From Saprospiraceae bacterium (GTDB taxonomy: Bacteria; Bacteroidota; Bacteroidia; Chitinophagales; Saprospiraceae): a DNA stretch of 64,000 nt. Of the stretch, positions 52,775-62,299 are shown one piece after another. The stretch spans positions 930,001 to 994,000 of the forward strand of contig JAHBTU010000003.1 in NCBI GenBank assembly GCA_019638455.1, read 5' to 3'. A program made the position numbers and the translations under genes. The notes under the pieces are model-generated. The model was not told where the DNA came from. It worked only from the letters and a program-made list of their open reading frames with translations, and ran no database searches. The stretch's first letter is position 1. Each line of letters opens with the position of its first letter.

Positions 52775-53456
52775 GAAATGTCCAAAAAAGGGAGATGTTG
52801 GGAAAAACAACATTCCGAAGATTGAGGTCAAAAGAGGAATACCGTAGTCTTTTTGCGCGTTGTTCAGACCTTACGCTCCAGCCGATATTGCCCACCGAAA
52901 CCCTCGCCCCAAAACGTTTGCCAAGCATCCGCGCCACAAACATATTTGCATTGGCCCCGATCTTATAATTGATATTGCCAATCAAAGGCGATTTGGTGCC
53001 ATTGACAATGACTTGACTCGTGTAATAGCCATAAACACTCGATACCGCAACGCGGTACCCGCCAAACCAACGCCTATTCCAATGATAATAGCGACGGAAG
53101 AACAGGTTGGTGACAAAACTGTAATTCGTGATTTCGCCTATCCAAACCACAATGTTTGACCCAGACAAATAGTGCGACTCGTGCGTGATACGTCTCCAAT
53201 CCTCCTCGAACGAAATCCCTATTTCCCGGTGGTCGCCGATAAACTTTCCAGCAGACACATTCCAGCTAAAACCATTCGACACACTGACCCTGAAAGTTCC
53301 TTGCGACAAGTCAACATCGGCTTTCCCATGCGCTTTCTCCCATCGCAAATCGCCCCCGCCTTCCAACAGCCAGTCGCCCTTTTGAAATTGCGCCTGCGAA
53401 TAGCAGGAAACGGCGATACAACAAATGAGCAGTAGGGTAGTTCTCGACGATTTCAT
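52746..53456 (-). CDS. Exported protein, probable outer-membrane beta-barrel, unknown function
   Basis: The protein has 236 residues. The start at 53456 gives a signal peptide (MKSSRTTLLLICCIAVSCYS, cleavage after QAQ). The rest alternates polar and aromatic strands (WNVSAGKFIGDHREIGISFE, LFFRRYYHWNRRWFGGYRVA, YGYYTSQVIVNG), as in small barrels. The last 29 bases overlap the FNR-type reductase, so the C-terminal tail WTFHGKSKNDRD is encoded inside that gene's start. No family is recognised; barrel character is inferred from strand pattern. Confidence 0.7.
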   Translation of the reverse strand: MKSSRTTLLLICCIAVSCYSQAQFQKGDWLLEGGGDLRWEKAHGKADVDLSQGTFRVSVSNGFSWNVSAGKFIGDHREIGISFEEDWRRITHESHYLSGSNIVVWIGEITNYSFVTNLFFRRYYHWNRRWFGGYRVAVSSVYGYYTSQVIVNGTKSPLIGNINYKIGANANMFVARMLGKRFGARVSVGNIGWSVRSEQRAKRLRYSSFDLNLRNVVFPNISLFWTFHGKSKNDRD

Positions 53457-53588
53457 CGGACAGAAATTTTTGTTGAACAATGTATTTTCTGCCCTCCGAT
53501 ACGCCGAGCGGTTCTTAATGGCTGCCAATTGAAACGGCATTTAAGATTATGGTAACTCGCCGCGCTGCCGGCTTTCTGTTTTTTGGAA

Positions 53589-53710
53589 TAGTCAACGAAA
53601 GCGGGTTTTGAACGAACAACGCTTGCAATCCTTCGAAAATCATGCAAATCAATCAAAAGTATCCCTGCCTTGCCAACGGGCAGGCTCAAATCCTTTTTTT
53701 CTGGGTATAG
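53589..53710 (-). repeat. Dispersed repeat family B, copy 2, providing a gene end
   Basis: It matches 29300-29420 throughout: ATAGTCAACGAAAGCGGGTTTTGAACGAAC, TTGCAATCC, GCAAATCAATCAA, CCTGCCTTGCCAACGGGCAGG and CTGGGTATAG. The stop codon of the upstream glycosyltransferase-like gene (53649) lies inside it. Confidence 0.85.
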
Positions 53711-54899
53711 CTGCCAACATCCTCCAAGTCACAAGGCACCAAACCACGATGCAAGGCACGGCTTTCAACACGAAAGGCTGAATGATTTCGCGGCGAATAT
53801 TGGGCGGAAAAACATCCGTCGGCGACAGAGACACCAACACAAAGACCACCCAAAGCAAGATATGCTCCCACGCCTTTTTTCCCGCTACGCACCACCACAA
53901 CGCGACGCCGCACATGGCGATGACGAAGGTCGGCGATTCGGCTTTGTGGTTGAAAATGACAACCCAGAGCAGAAGCGACGCACACGCTAGCACACGATTT
54001 GCGGCAGACGGTACTCGGGACACGGCAAAAATGCTTGCAGTTAAAATGGCCATTCCCGCCAGCGTCACGCCCATTTTCGAGGGCATCCATCCAAACCATG
54101 TTTGTAGCCAACCTTGCACCGACAGCCCAACGGATGCCGCGTGGTCGTCGCGCAGGAGCTCCCACCACCATTCGTACACTTGCCACAAATGCGAAGGCAA
54201 CATGAGCAGCAAAGGAATCAATGCAAGCGACAACACCCATACCATGAGCCATCCCACAAATTTCCAAAACGCACCGCGTGGGCGGCTCTCTCCAAACGCG
54301 CCCCCATTGCTTTGGGAAAACACCGGGAACGCCCGCCATTTCGCATACAGCAGCGCCAGCACCGCCGACGCGAATCCAAAAATTTTGATGAAAGCCGCTC
54401 CTGCCACGAAGCCAGCCGCTTGCCACATTTTGCCGCGCTCAAAGGCGATGAATGTCCACAGCATCAGCCCCGCAGTAAGGCCATTGCTTTGGCTGTTTTG
54501 CATGGAAGTGATGAGCTCCAACAGCACGAACCAAGCGATAAAGACTCTTTGACCCTCCGACAGCAAAGGAAGTCGGAGAATGGCTGCCAAAAGGACGAGC
54601 GCATTCAGGAGGTTCCACAAGGGCAGCCCCGCCCAATCGGGCAACGCGGCAAATGGGGCCATGAAAAGCGCGAATGCCGGGCTATATTTGTACAGGTCCC
54701 ATTGCTCGGCGGGAAAGTCGGCGTAGGGATTCAGCCCATGCAACAGGTGAGGGAAGGCGTTTTTGAAAATGACGTAGTTCTCGTAAAAGGTATATCCGCC
54801 TGCGCGTTCGCCCAAATGCAGCGCCTGCGCCGAGACGATGATCGCGGCCAGTGCATACACCGTCCACAAGACCCTCTTGTTTTTCCAAAAATCCTTCAT
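53649..54899 (-). CDS. GT87/DUF2029-like membrane glycosyltransferase, 3' end inside a repeat
   Basis: The protein has 416 residues with about ten membrane segments (VLWTVYALAAIIVSAQALHL, LPLWNLLNALVLLAAILRLP and others). Features of the GT87/DUF2029 family are present: YENYVIFKNAFPHLLHGLNPYADF near the start and YKYSPAFALFMAPFAALPDW. Relatives transfer mannose or other sugars from polyprenyl phosphate. The last 20 or so residues (AAIPRKKGFEPARWQGRDTFD) are read from repeat family B, so the natural C-terminus may have been replaced. Activity may survive, since the tail is beyond the last membrane segment. Confidence 0.8.
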   Translation of the reverse strand: MKDFWKNKRVLWTVYALAAIIVSAQALHLGERAGGYTFYENYVIFKNAFPHLLHGLNPYADFPAEQWDLYKYSPAFALFMAPFAALPDWAGLPLWNLLNALVLLAAILRLPLLSEGQRVFIAWFVLLELITSMQNSQSNGLTAGLMLWTFIAFERGKMWQAAGFVAGAAFIKIFGFASAVLALLYAKWRAFPVFSQSNGGAFGESRPRGAFWKFVGWLMVWVLSLALIPLLLMLPSHLWQVYEWWWELLRDDHAASVGLSVQGWLQTWFGWMPSKMGVTLAGMAILTASIFAVSRVPSAANRVLACASLLLWVVIFNHKAESPTFVIAMCGVALWWCVAGKKAWEHILLWVVFVLVSLSPTDVFPPNIRREIIQPFVLKAVPCIVVWCLVTWRMLAAIPRKKGFEPARWQGRDTFD

Positions 54900-55006
54900 G
54901 TTTGAATCCACGCGGAAGCGTGAGGCTGTCTCGAATGTCACCTTGTCATTAAGCAATTATCATCGGGTATGTCCAAATAGTAAGCCCCAAATCGTAAATC
55001 CCAAAT

Positions 55007-55717
55007 CTAATCTCTCTCTTTCACAGGCAAATTGGTCTGCACATCCACCACGCCATCCATGTCTTTGAGCAGGCTAATCAATTCTTTTTCCCCTATTTCG
55101 TTGGGGTTGTATGCCACAAGCCAGATGTTTTCCGCGGCAAGCCGGCGCACAAGCCGCAGTCGGAGCTCGCCAAACTGGGCGAGCCAATTGCCCGCATTCA
55201 CCTCTGGTTTGAGGTGCACCACCACCTCGCGCTGGCTGCCGGAGGCCGGTGAGTTGGGGTTGACTCCGCGTTTCACCTGAATGCCGTGCGCTTCCGCGAG
55301 GTCTTTGAGCAAGTCTTCAAGTTGGAGCAAGGGGGTTGGCCGGTCAATGGAACCGCGCACGCTTTTGCTCTTGTCGCGGTTGTATGCCGTGAGCGTGGCA
55401 AAAGGCGCATCCACCACATCGGTCTGAATCTGGTCGGGGTATTGCCAGAGGTTGACTTCCTGCGTTTTGGTTTTCAGTTGTTTGAGCTCTTCTTTCGTTA
55501 GTCGGAAGGAGTCGCGGCCCTCTTTTTCCACAAATTGGATGCCCTCATATCGCACGAGGCCGTTATCGAGGGCATCCAATTTGAACACAGGGCAAAAACC
55601 GAAGCAGGGGCCCGTCTCAAGGCTAAGGAGCGGTAGGGGCGTGCTGGCGACGTTTTTGCGGCATTTTTCGGCAGCAAGCATGGTGAGTGCGGAAAGAGTC
55701 AACAGGAGTATTTTCAT
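55007..55717 (-). CDS. DUF6438-domain exported protein
   Basis: The protein has 236 residues. The start at 55717 gives a hydrophobic N-terminus (MKILLLTLSALTMLAAEKC), possibly a lipoprotein signal with an atypical lipobox. The motif LETGPCFGFCPVFKLDALDN with paired cysteines is the hallmark of DUF6438. A C-terminal extension (EVVVHLKPEVNAGNWLAQFG, DMDGVVDVQTNLPVKERD) is not explained by that domain. A good -7 box lies upstream (55760-55767). The function is unknown; the family is frequent in Bacteroidota. Confidence 0.8.
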   Translation of the reverse strand: MKILLLTLSALTMLAAEKCRKNVASTPLPLLSLETGPCFGFCPVFKLDALDNGLVRYEGIQFVEKEGRDSFRLTKEELKQLKTKTQEVNLWQYPDQIQTDVVDAPFATLTAYNRDKSKSVRGSIDRPTPLLQLEDLLKDLAEAHGIQVKRGVNPNSPASGSQREVVVHLKPEVNAGNWLAQFGELRLRLVRRLAAENIWLVAYNPNEIGEKELISLLKDMDGVVDVQTNLPVKERD

Positions 55718-55759
55718 GACATTCCCTATTTTATGTTGAACAGAAATTCTGACGGGGGG

Positions 55760-55767
55760 CAAAGTTA
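55760..55767 (-). promoter_or_regulatory. Candidate -7 box of the DUF6438 gene
   Basis: On the minus strand TAACTTTG matches TAnnTTTG exactly. ATTG, one base from TTTG, lies 22 bases further upstream. The coding start is at 55717. Confidence 0.45.
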
Positions 55768-55901
55768 GGGAATGTGCCGTGTGACGGGGCAATATCTCGG
55801 AATGTTCGTTCCGGGCTGTCGTGTCAAGCGGGTTGCAACAACTCCGATAGCGCCAGCTCCGCTTTTTCCATACCGTGTTTTATTCTTTTCTCCACCAATT
55901 A

Positions 55902-55939
55902 TAAAAAAACATGGCTGGCGCGTCGCCGCAGCCAGCCAT
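55902..55939 (-). terminator. Terminator for the second trans-sulfuration gene, displaced by a MITE
   Basis: The 9-bp perfect stem ATGGCTGGC / GCCAGCCAT with an 11-base loop is followed on the minus strand by seven T. It is the first terminator met by transcripts leaving 56293, but the MITE copy at 56097-56256 lies between, so the gene and its terminator seem to have been pushed apart. Confidence 0.75.
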
Positions 55940-56096
55940 ATCTTGTGTCAAATGTGGTTCTGTGAGGGCGGATGTTGCGCCTTGCCTATTGAAATAAAAA
56001 AACCGAGAAGGTGGGGACGAAGCGCGAATGTTCGACAGACAAGTTGCTCGTTAATGTCGGCTTGCCTCGAAACGTTATCAGATGCCTGAAATTTTT

Positions 56097-56256
56097 GTAA
56101 AAACTTAGGCAGGGCAGCAGACATTGAATTTTGACAGGATTTACATAGATGAGGTGGCTTCGCTGCGAAAAATCGTGTGAATCTTGTAAATCCTGTCAAA
56201 AATATATAAGCCTGTCAACCGAGTCCTCTGCGCCTGGAGGCTGGCTAAGTTCTTAC
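56097..56256. mobile_element. MITE-like element, copy 2, with 8-bp target duplication
   Basis: The ends are GTAAAAACTTAG (56097-56108) and CTAAGTTCTTAC (56245-56256), with one mismatch. The flanks are AAATTTTT on both sides (56089-56096 and 56257-56264). The interior has GACAGGATTTACA facing TGTAAATCCTGTC. At 160 bp it is the same family as 17958-18114. It is non-coding. Confidence 0.85.
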
Positions 56257-56292
56257 AAATTTTTTTGAAAAAGAAGTAATGTCGCACGTCGC

Positions 56293-57498
56293 TCAGGAAA
56301 GGGCCTGCTCCAAATCCCCGATGATGTCCGCCACATTTTCAATGCCTACCGACACCCGCACCAGCCCGTCGGTGATGCCGTTTTGCAGGCGAATTTCCTT
56401 TGGCACGGCCACATGCGAACTCGATGCCGGGTGCAAAATCAGCGTGTCCACATCGCCGAGCGTGGGGGCCAGCGTGCAGAATTTGATTTGATTCATGCAC
56501 CGGATGCCTGCTTCGAGGCCGCCTTTGAGTTCAAAGCTGAGCATGCCGCCAAAGCCGCTGCGCATCTGGCGTTTCGCCAATGCGTGGTCGGGGTGGGAGG
56601 CGAGGCCGGGGTAGTTGACGCGCTCGACGGCGGGGTGTTTTTCCAAAAACTCGGCCAGCGCGAGCGCGTTGGAGCAGTGGCGCTCCATGCGCAAGGCGAG
56701 GGTTTTCAGGCCGTTGTGCGTGAGCCACGCCTCGAAGGGTGAGCAATTGGCGCCGGCGAGTTTCATGGCACGCCACACGTTTTTGCGCATCAGGGTTTTG
56801 TCGCGTCCTACGATGACGCCCGCGATGGAGTTGCCGTGACCATTGAGGTATTTGGTCGTGGAGTGAACGATGAAATCCACGCCGTGCGCGAAGGGTTGTT
56901 GCAAAAGCGGGGTGGAAAAGGTGTTGTCAATGGCGCACAAGGCGCCGTGTCGGTGCGCCAAATCCGCCAGCGCGCCGATGTCCACGCAGGCGAGCGTGGG
57001 GTTGGCGGGTGTCTCGCAGTAAAGCAGCCGGATATTGCGGTAATTGGGGTCGTTAGAGTCATTTTTTAAAATGGCCTCCACGCGGTTCAAATCGCGCAAA
57101 TCGGTGAGTACCGTTTCCACGCCGAATTGGCCGAACACGGCGGTGAGCAATTCTGTGGTGCCGCCATACAAATTGCCCTGTGTCAGGATTTTGTCGCCAG
57201 ATTTCAACACACCGAGCAACAAGGTGGAGATGGCCGACATACCGCTGGAGGTCATCACCGCTGAGGCTTCGAGGCCGAGGCCGTGCGTTTCGAGCGCGGC
57301 GATTTTGGCGGCCACCGTGTCCACCGTTGGGTTGGCGTAGCGACTGTAAACGTGGCCGCTTTCGATGTTTTTGAAAATTTCGATGCCTTGCTCTATGTCT
57401 TCAAAGGCAAAGGAAGAGGTGGCATAAATGGGCAGCACATGGGGTGCGGTCGTGCGGTTGTCGGGGTGTTCTTTTGCGAGGAGGGAGTCGAGTTGCAT
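56293..57498 (-). CDS. Trans-sulfuration family PLP enzyme, second paralogue
   Basis: The protein has 401 residues. The PLP lysine is in FIVHSTTKYLNGHGNSIAG; HVYSRYANPTVDTV and TSSGMSAISTLLLGVLKSGD are typical early blocks, and VSVGIENVADIIGDLEQAL closes the protein. The family covers cystathionine gamma-synthase, gamma-lyase, O-acetylhomoserine sulfhydrylase and methionine gamma-lyase; the exact reaction is undecided. With the paralogue at 1-1175 it could serve opposite directions of methionine-cysteine metabolism. The start at 57498 directly touches an 18-unit decamer array (57501-57680) that replaces the normal leader. No SAM-type riboswitch is seen. Confidence 0.9.
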   Translation of the reverse strand: MQLDSLLAKEHPDNRTTAPHVLPIYATSSFAFEDIEQGIEIFKNIESGHVYSRYANPTVDTVAAKIAALETHGLGLEASAVMTSSGMSAISTLLLGVLKSGDKILTQGNLYGGTTELLTAVFGQFGVETVLTDLRDLNRVEAILKNDSNDPNYRNIRLLYCETPANPTLACVDIGALADLAHRHGALCAIDNTFSTPLLQQPFAHGVDFIVHSTTKYLNGHGNSIAGVIVGRDKTLMRKNVWRAMKLAGANCSPFEAWLTHNGLKTLALRMERHCSNALALAEFLEKHPAVERVNYPGLASHPDHALAKRQMRSGFGGMLSFELKGGLEAGIRCMNQIKFCTLAPTLGDVDTLILHPASSSHVAVPKEIRLQNGITDGLVRVSVGIENVADIIGDLEQALS

Positions 57499-57500
57499 GG

Positions 57501-57680
57501 TTGTTAAAAGTCATTGGGGGTCATTAAGGGTCATTGGGGGTCATTAAGGGTCATTGGGGGTCATTAAGGGTCATTGGGGGTCATTAAGGGTCATTGGGGG
57601 TCATTAAGGGTCATTGGGGGTCATTAAGGGTCATTGGGGGTTATTAGGGGTCATTAGGGGTTATTAAAAGTCATTAAGGT
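57501..57680. repeat. Decamer array, left arm: TCATTGGGGG / TCATTAAGGG
   Basis: About 18 consecutive 10-bp units, mostly alternating TCATTGGGGG and TCATTAAGGG, with degenerate units at the ends. It begins 3 bases from the start codon of the PLP enzyme and runs into the last codons of the four-helix-bundle gene (stop near 57664). It is the reverse complement in kind of the array at 58121-58246. Confidence 0.95.
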
Positions 57681-58113
57681 TGTCGAAATCAGGGGGTAGG
57701 CCGTAGGGCAGGGCATCCGGTTCTTGAACTTTACTGTCCCCATCATTGGAGGTGCCGATTGACTTAATATACTGATTAAGAAGGTAATGACATCTTTTCA
57801 ACTTGTCGTGGATACGGGTATGGGTCTCGTCATCAACAAGTTTTCGATTGTGCGATTTTTTGAGCCAAGTTTTCGATTCGAGGAGAGAGCCTCTGGCGAA
57901 GAAACAAAAATTCTTTTTGTCTTTGTAGTGATAACGGCCATGCGCTTCTGAAATGTTGGCAGCGATTGAATCTCCTGCCTCGCAGAATTGTGCGCCAACG
58001 ACTTTTTTCGGAAATTCCGGCCATTTGTCCACAACAACCCAAATTTCCTCGCCAATTTCCATAGCAAGTTTGTACACTTCTAACTCTTCAATCGGAATGT
58101 AATTCATTTTCAT
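57664..58113 (-). CDS. Four-helix bundle protein (S23/IVS-encoded family)
   Basis: The protein has 149 residues from ATG 58113; ATG 58107 is equally possible. The pattern ELEVYKLAMEIGEEIWVVVD, FCEAGDSIAANISEAHGRYH, FARGSLLESKTWL is the S23 four-helix bundle family, first known from intervening sequences of 23S rRNA and related to the Avd protein of diversity-generating retroelements. No reverse transcriptase or rRNA is nearby. Both gene ends merge with decamer arrays that are inverted relative to each other, so the transcript could fold into a long hairpin with the gene in its loop. Members bind nucleic acid as ring-shaped oligomers (family knowledge); the role here is unknown. Confidence 0.9.
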   Translation of the reverse strand: MKMNYIPIEELEVYKLAMEIGEEIWVVVDKWPEFPKKVVGAQFCEAGDSIAANISEAHGRYHYKDKKNFCFFARGSLLESKTWLKKSHNRKLVDDETHTRIHDKLKRCHYLLNQYIKSIGTSNDGDSKVQEPDALPYGLPPDFDNLNDF

Positions 58114-58120
58114 AAAAATT

Positions 58121-58246
58121 TTAAAAATTACCCCCAATTACCCCCAATTACCCCCAATGACCCCCAATTACCCCCAATGACCCCCAATGACCCCTAATGA
58201 CCCTTAATGACCCCCAATGACCCTTAATTACCCTTAATTACCCCCT
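58121..58246. repeat. Decamer array, right arm: CCCCCAATTA / CCCCCAATGA / CCCTTAATGA
   Basis: About 12 units of 10 bp, aligned end to end from 58121. It is inverse to the 57501-57680 array (reverse complement of TCATTGGGGG is CCCCCAATGA). It begins 8 bases from the start codon of the four-helix gene and ends at the stop codon of the SH3-domain gene (58247). Confidence 0.95.
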
Positions 58247-59251
58247 CTAATCTATCGGCCAAAATCGCTCGCACACTTTTTTCAGGTATTCGCCGGGTTT
58301 TGCTTTTGAGGATAGGAAAATGGATTCGCGGCAGCCCATCTCATAAGGGCAGTCGTTGAGGATGGCATCGGGCTTTCCATCCATGTCGAGGTCGCCATAC
58401 CAACTTAGGCTGACCGTCGGCATGGCTTCCTCGGAGGCTATTTGCACCCAATGCGTCAAATCCTGCCGGCGGGCTGGGGTGGTGGTGAAGTCGAGTAGGG
58501 AGAGTTTGTAGTCGCTGACGCGCACTGAGAAGTATTCGTTGGCATCCATGCTGGCGCAGCCTGTGGCCACCAACGTATAGCTGGGTTTTTCGGCGGCCTC
58601 GTTGGGGTTTTTGTTGTCATAGCCAGCGTGAATAGATTTGGTGTTGCCGGGCGACAGTTGGCCGGACAGGTAAAAGTGTTGCACCTCATATATGCCGAGC
58701 GGCCCTGCATAGCCTGTTTTCATGGGCTGAAAGCTGCCGATAATGAATTTGCTTTCCATGTTTTGGTTGGTTTTCAGCACTTGGATGGTGTCGCCGTAAA
58801 ATTCGCTGTATGTTTTTTCTGCCCGCACCTCGATTTTCCGCAGTTCGTCGGCAAAAGAGTCGCGTTGATACACGCCGTACCAGTGGAATGGGGGCAAGGG
58901 GCTTTCGTCATGGACCATTTCTTGTTCGCGATAAAGGCCGACGGTGCCGCTTAGGTAGATGCCAAAAGCGTAGCCCGTCTTGCCTTGATGGCGGATTTTG
59001 AGCCAGGGGCCGTAGGGGGAGTTGGGGTCGTTGGCATCGGCTTGCACCCATTGGCCGTTGTCGTGGGCTTCCACGAATTGCACGACGGTGCCGCGCGACA
59101 GGGAGGCGATTTTTTTGCCGTTTTTGTCAGGTGTCTCGCGCAGGTTGAGCGAGGTGGCGGTGACGACCATTTCTTCGGGGAAAAAGGGGGATTGGGCGAG
59201 TGTTGGCAGCGTCAGGAAAATTGCCGGAAACAGGAAGCGGAGCGACTTCAT
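58247..59251 (-). CDS. Exported SH3-domain protein
   Basis: The protein has 334 residues. The start at 59251 gives a signal peptide (MKSLRFLFPAIFLTLPTLAQ). A bacterial SH3 domain (VVTATSLNLRETPDKNGKKIASLSRGTVVQFVEA to GKTGYAFGIYLSG) is followed by a larger unknown region with GDLDMDGKPDAILNDCPYEMGC, which resembles an FG-GAP/calcium-binding-like turn. Paired cysteines near the end suggest a disulfide. It may bind cell wall or a peptide ligand. It ends exactly at the decamer array and follows a small membrane-protein gene, 37 bases apart. Confidence 0.8.
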   Translation of the reverse strand: MKSLRFLFPAIFLTLPTLAQSPFFPEEMVVTATSLNLRETPDKNGKKIASLSRGTVVQFVEAHDNGQWVQADANDPNSPYGPWLKIRHQGKTGYAFGIYLSGTVGLYREQEMVHDESPLPPFHWYGVYQRDSFADELRKIEVRAEKTYSEFYGDTIQVLKTNQNMESKFIIGSFQPMKTGYAGPLGIYEVQHFYLSGQLSPGNTKSIHAGYDNKNPNEAAEKPSYTLVATGCASMDANEYFSVRVSDYKLSLLDFTTTPARRQDLTHWVQIASEEAMPTVSLSWYGDLDMDGKPDAILNDCPYEMGCRESIFLSSKAKPGEYLKKVCERFWPID

Positions 59252-59288
59252 TGAAAAATTGAGTTGAATGAAATAAGGTGGCAGTGGT

Positions 59289-59825
59289 TCATTTGAGCAG
59301 CACGACGCGAAAGCCGAATAGCCCTTTTTGCACGGGCAAAAGTATGGTGTCGCCGGGTTTGGTGAGCGGGTAGTATGCTTGTGTTTTGTATTTAAATCTG
59401 TGTGAAGCTCCATTTTCCCGAACCGTGAGAAACCAGCCCGTCTGTTCCACTTCTTCTCCTTTCAAAACGCCGTAGTTGGAGGCGTAGTAAGGTGTTTCGG
59501 CAATGAACTCAAAGGGTTGGTGTTCGGTCTTGCCCACGGCTCGGTTGAGCAAGCTGCCAAACAAGGGGGCAAACAATGGAAACATGAGCAAGCAGAAAAA
59601 AACCTCTGGCAAATGCCGTTCCCAAGGCGTGAGGCGCTCCCGCAGCCGATACAGCACGCCAACTGCCAGCAATAAGCCTGCAATGATTGAGCCTAACGCC
59701 AATTTACCTATCCCGATGGTGTTGGAGAAAATGCGGAACTCTCGCGTGTAGAGCCAAGCCAGTGCGAACAGCGCGAAGAGACTGAGCCAAGCGAATAGGC
59801 GAGTGAGCAGCTCAGATTTTTGCAT
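59289..59825 (-). CDS. Membrane protein, unknown function
   Basis: The protein has 178 residues with three membrane segments (LFAWLSLFALFALAWLY, LALGSIIAGLLLAVGVLYRL, LPEVFFCLLMFPLFAPLFGSLL). They are followed by a soluble C-terminal part (EFIAETPYYASNYGVLKGEE, TKPGDTILLPVQKGLFGFRV). No family is recognised. Its start overlaps the previous gene's end by 14 bases, so translation is probably coupled, and the run 60075 to 58247 looks like one operon. Confidence 0.75.
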   Translation of the reverse strand: MQKSELLTRLFAWLSLFALFALAWLYTREFRIFSNTIGIGKLALGSIIAGLLLAVGVLYRLRERLTPWERHLPEVFFCLLMFPLFAPLFGSLLNRAVGKTEHQPFEFIAETPYYASNYGVLKGEEVEQTGWFLTVRENGASHRFKYKTQAYYPLTKPGDTILLPVQKGLFGFRVVLLK

Positions 59826-60075
59826 GGTTGGAATTCTTTGTTATCCGGAACGATTTTGCCAAACCTGCTATTGCCACTACCGTCCAAGTTGTTTCCAAGA
59901 CCAAAAAGGGTATGGATTGAATAAGCCAAGCCCCAATACTGGCAAGCACGCCGCCGGCAAGATTCAGAATGAAATAACTTCGGTCTTCCCTGTTTAAAAT
60001 GCCGAAAGTGTTGAGTGAAAAAGCAGTAAGGATGAGGAATACCCCAAAGCCGCTGGTAAGGTCTGCTGTGTTCAT
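59812..60075 (-). CDS. CBU_0592-family small membrane protein
   Basis: The protein has 87 residues, starting MNTADLTSGFGVFLILTAFS with an ATG at 60075; the frame continues upstream into the ABC-F gene but without conservation. Two or three membrane segments (GFGVFLILTAFSLNTFGIL, YFILNLAGGVLASIGAWLI, FLVLETTWTVVAIAGLA) match the CBU_0592 family, annotated only as a membrane protein. It overlaps the following gene by 14 bases and follows the ABC-F gene by 25 bases. Confidence 0.82.
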   Translation of the reverse strand: MNTADLTSGFGVFLILTAFSLNTFGILNREDRSYFILNLAGGVLASIGAWLIQSIPFLVLETTWTVVAIAGLAKSFRITKNSNHAKI

Positions 60076-60100
60076 AGTTATTGTTTGAAACAAGGAAGTT

Positions 60101-62005
<1,905 letters not shown>

Positions 62006-62034
62006 AGCGGGCGCAAAGGTAGGAAATTGGCGCG

Positions 62035-62298
62035 CTAAGCACTCTCAGCCATTGCCACTTGCAAATCAAAACCGAGTTGCTGCATCAAATTTTGGCAGTC
62101 TTCCCAAGTCAGGCCAAACGCTCGCACGTCGGCCAAGCCTAGTTGACCCAACACCGAAGTCAACACTTCGATATCCGTTTCGGCGAAATCGCATTCGAGC
62201 AAAGCATTTTCAGCCCATTCCACCAACTCTGCCAGCGACAAGCGGTGTTGGAGGTAGGCAAATAATTTTCTTGCGACGGTTTGCTTGCTTATTGGCAT
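62035..62298 (-). CDS. Small helical protein of a conserved two-gene cassette, unknown function
   Basis: The protein has 87 residues, starting MPISKQTVARKLFAYLQHRL, with the conserved-looking block LADVRAFGLTWEDCQNLMQQ. It is helical and acidic, with no membrane segment. It is separated by only one base from the stop of the preceding gene, which here carries an in-frame TGA. I recall the same small pair in other bacteria, and a toxin-antitoxin role is conceivable but unproven. Confidence 0.7.
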   Translation of the reverse strand: MPISKQTVARKLFAYLQHRLSLAELVEWAENALLECDFAETDIEVLTSVLGQLGLADVRAFGLTWEDCQNLMQQLGFDLQVAMAESA

Positions 62299-62299
62299 G

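Noticed and set aside
53453..53689. Possible small gene MSLPVGKAGILLIDLHDFRR
   Set aside because: It is read from repeat family B copy 2 and overlaps the start of the exported-protein gene. It is not an independent gene.
57480..57500. SAM or other riboswitch upstream of the methionine/cysteine PLP gene
   Set aside because: The upstream region is only the decamer array, without any conserved riboswitch core.
57664..58113. Diversity-generating retroelement accessory gene (avd)
   Set aside because: The protein is of the same fold family, but no reverse transcriptase or template/variable repeat pair is in the window.
57501..58246. CRISPR array
   Set aside because: The units are 10 bp without unique spacers, and there are no cas genes.
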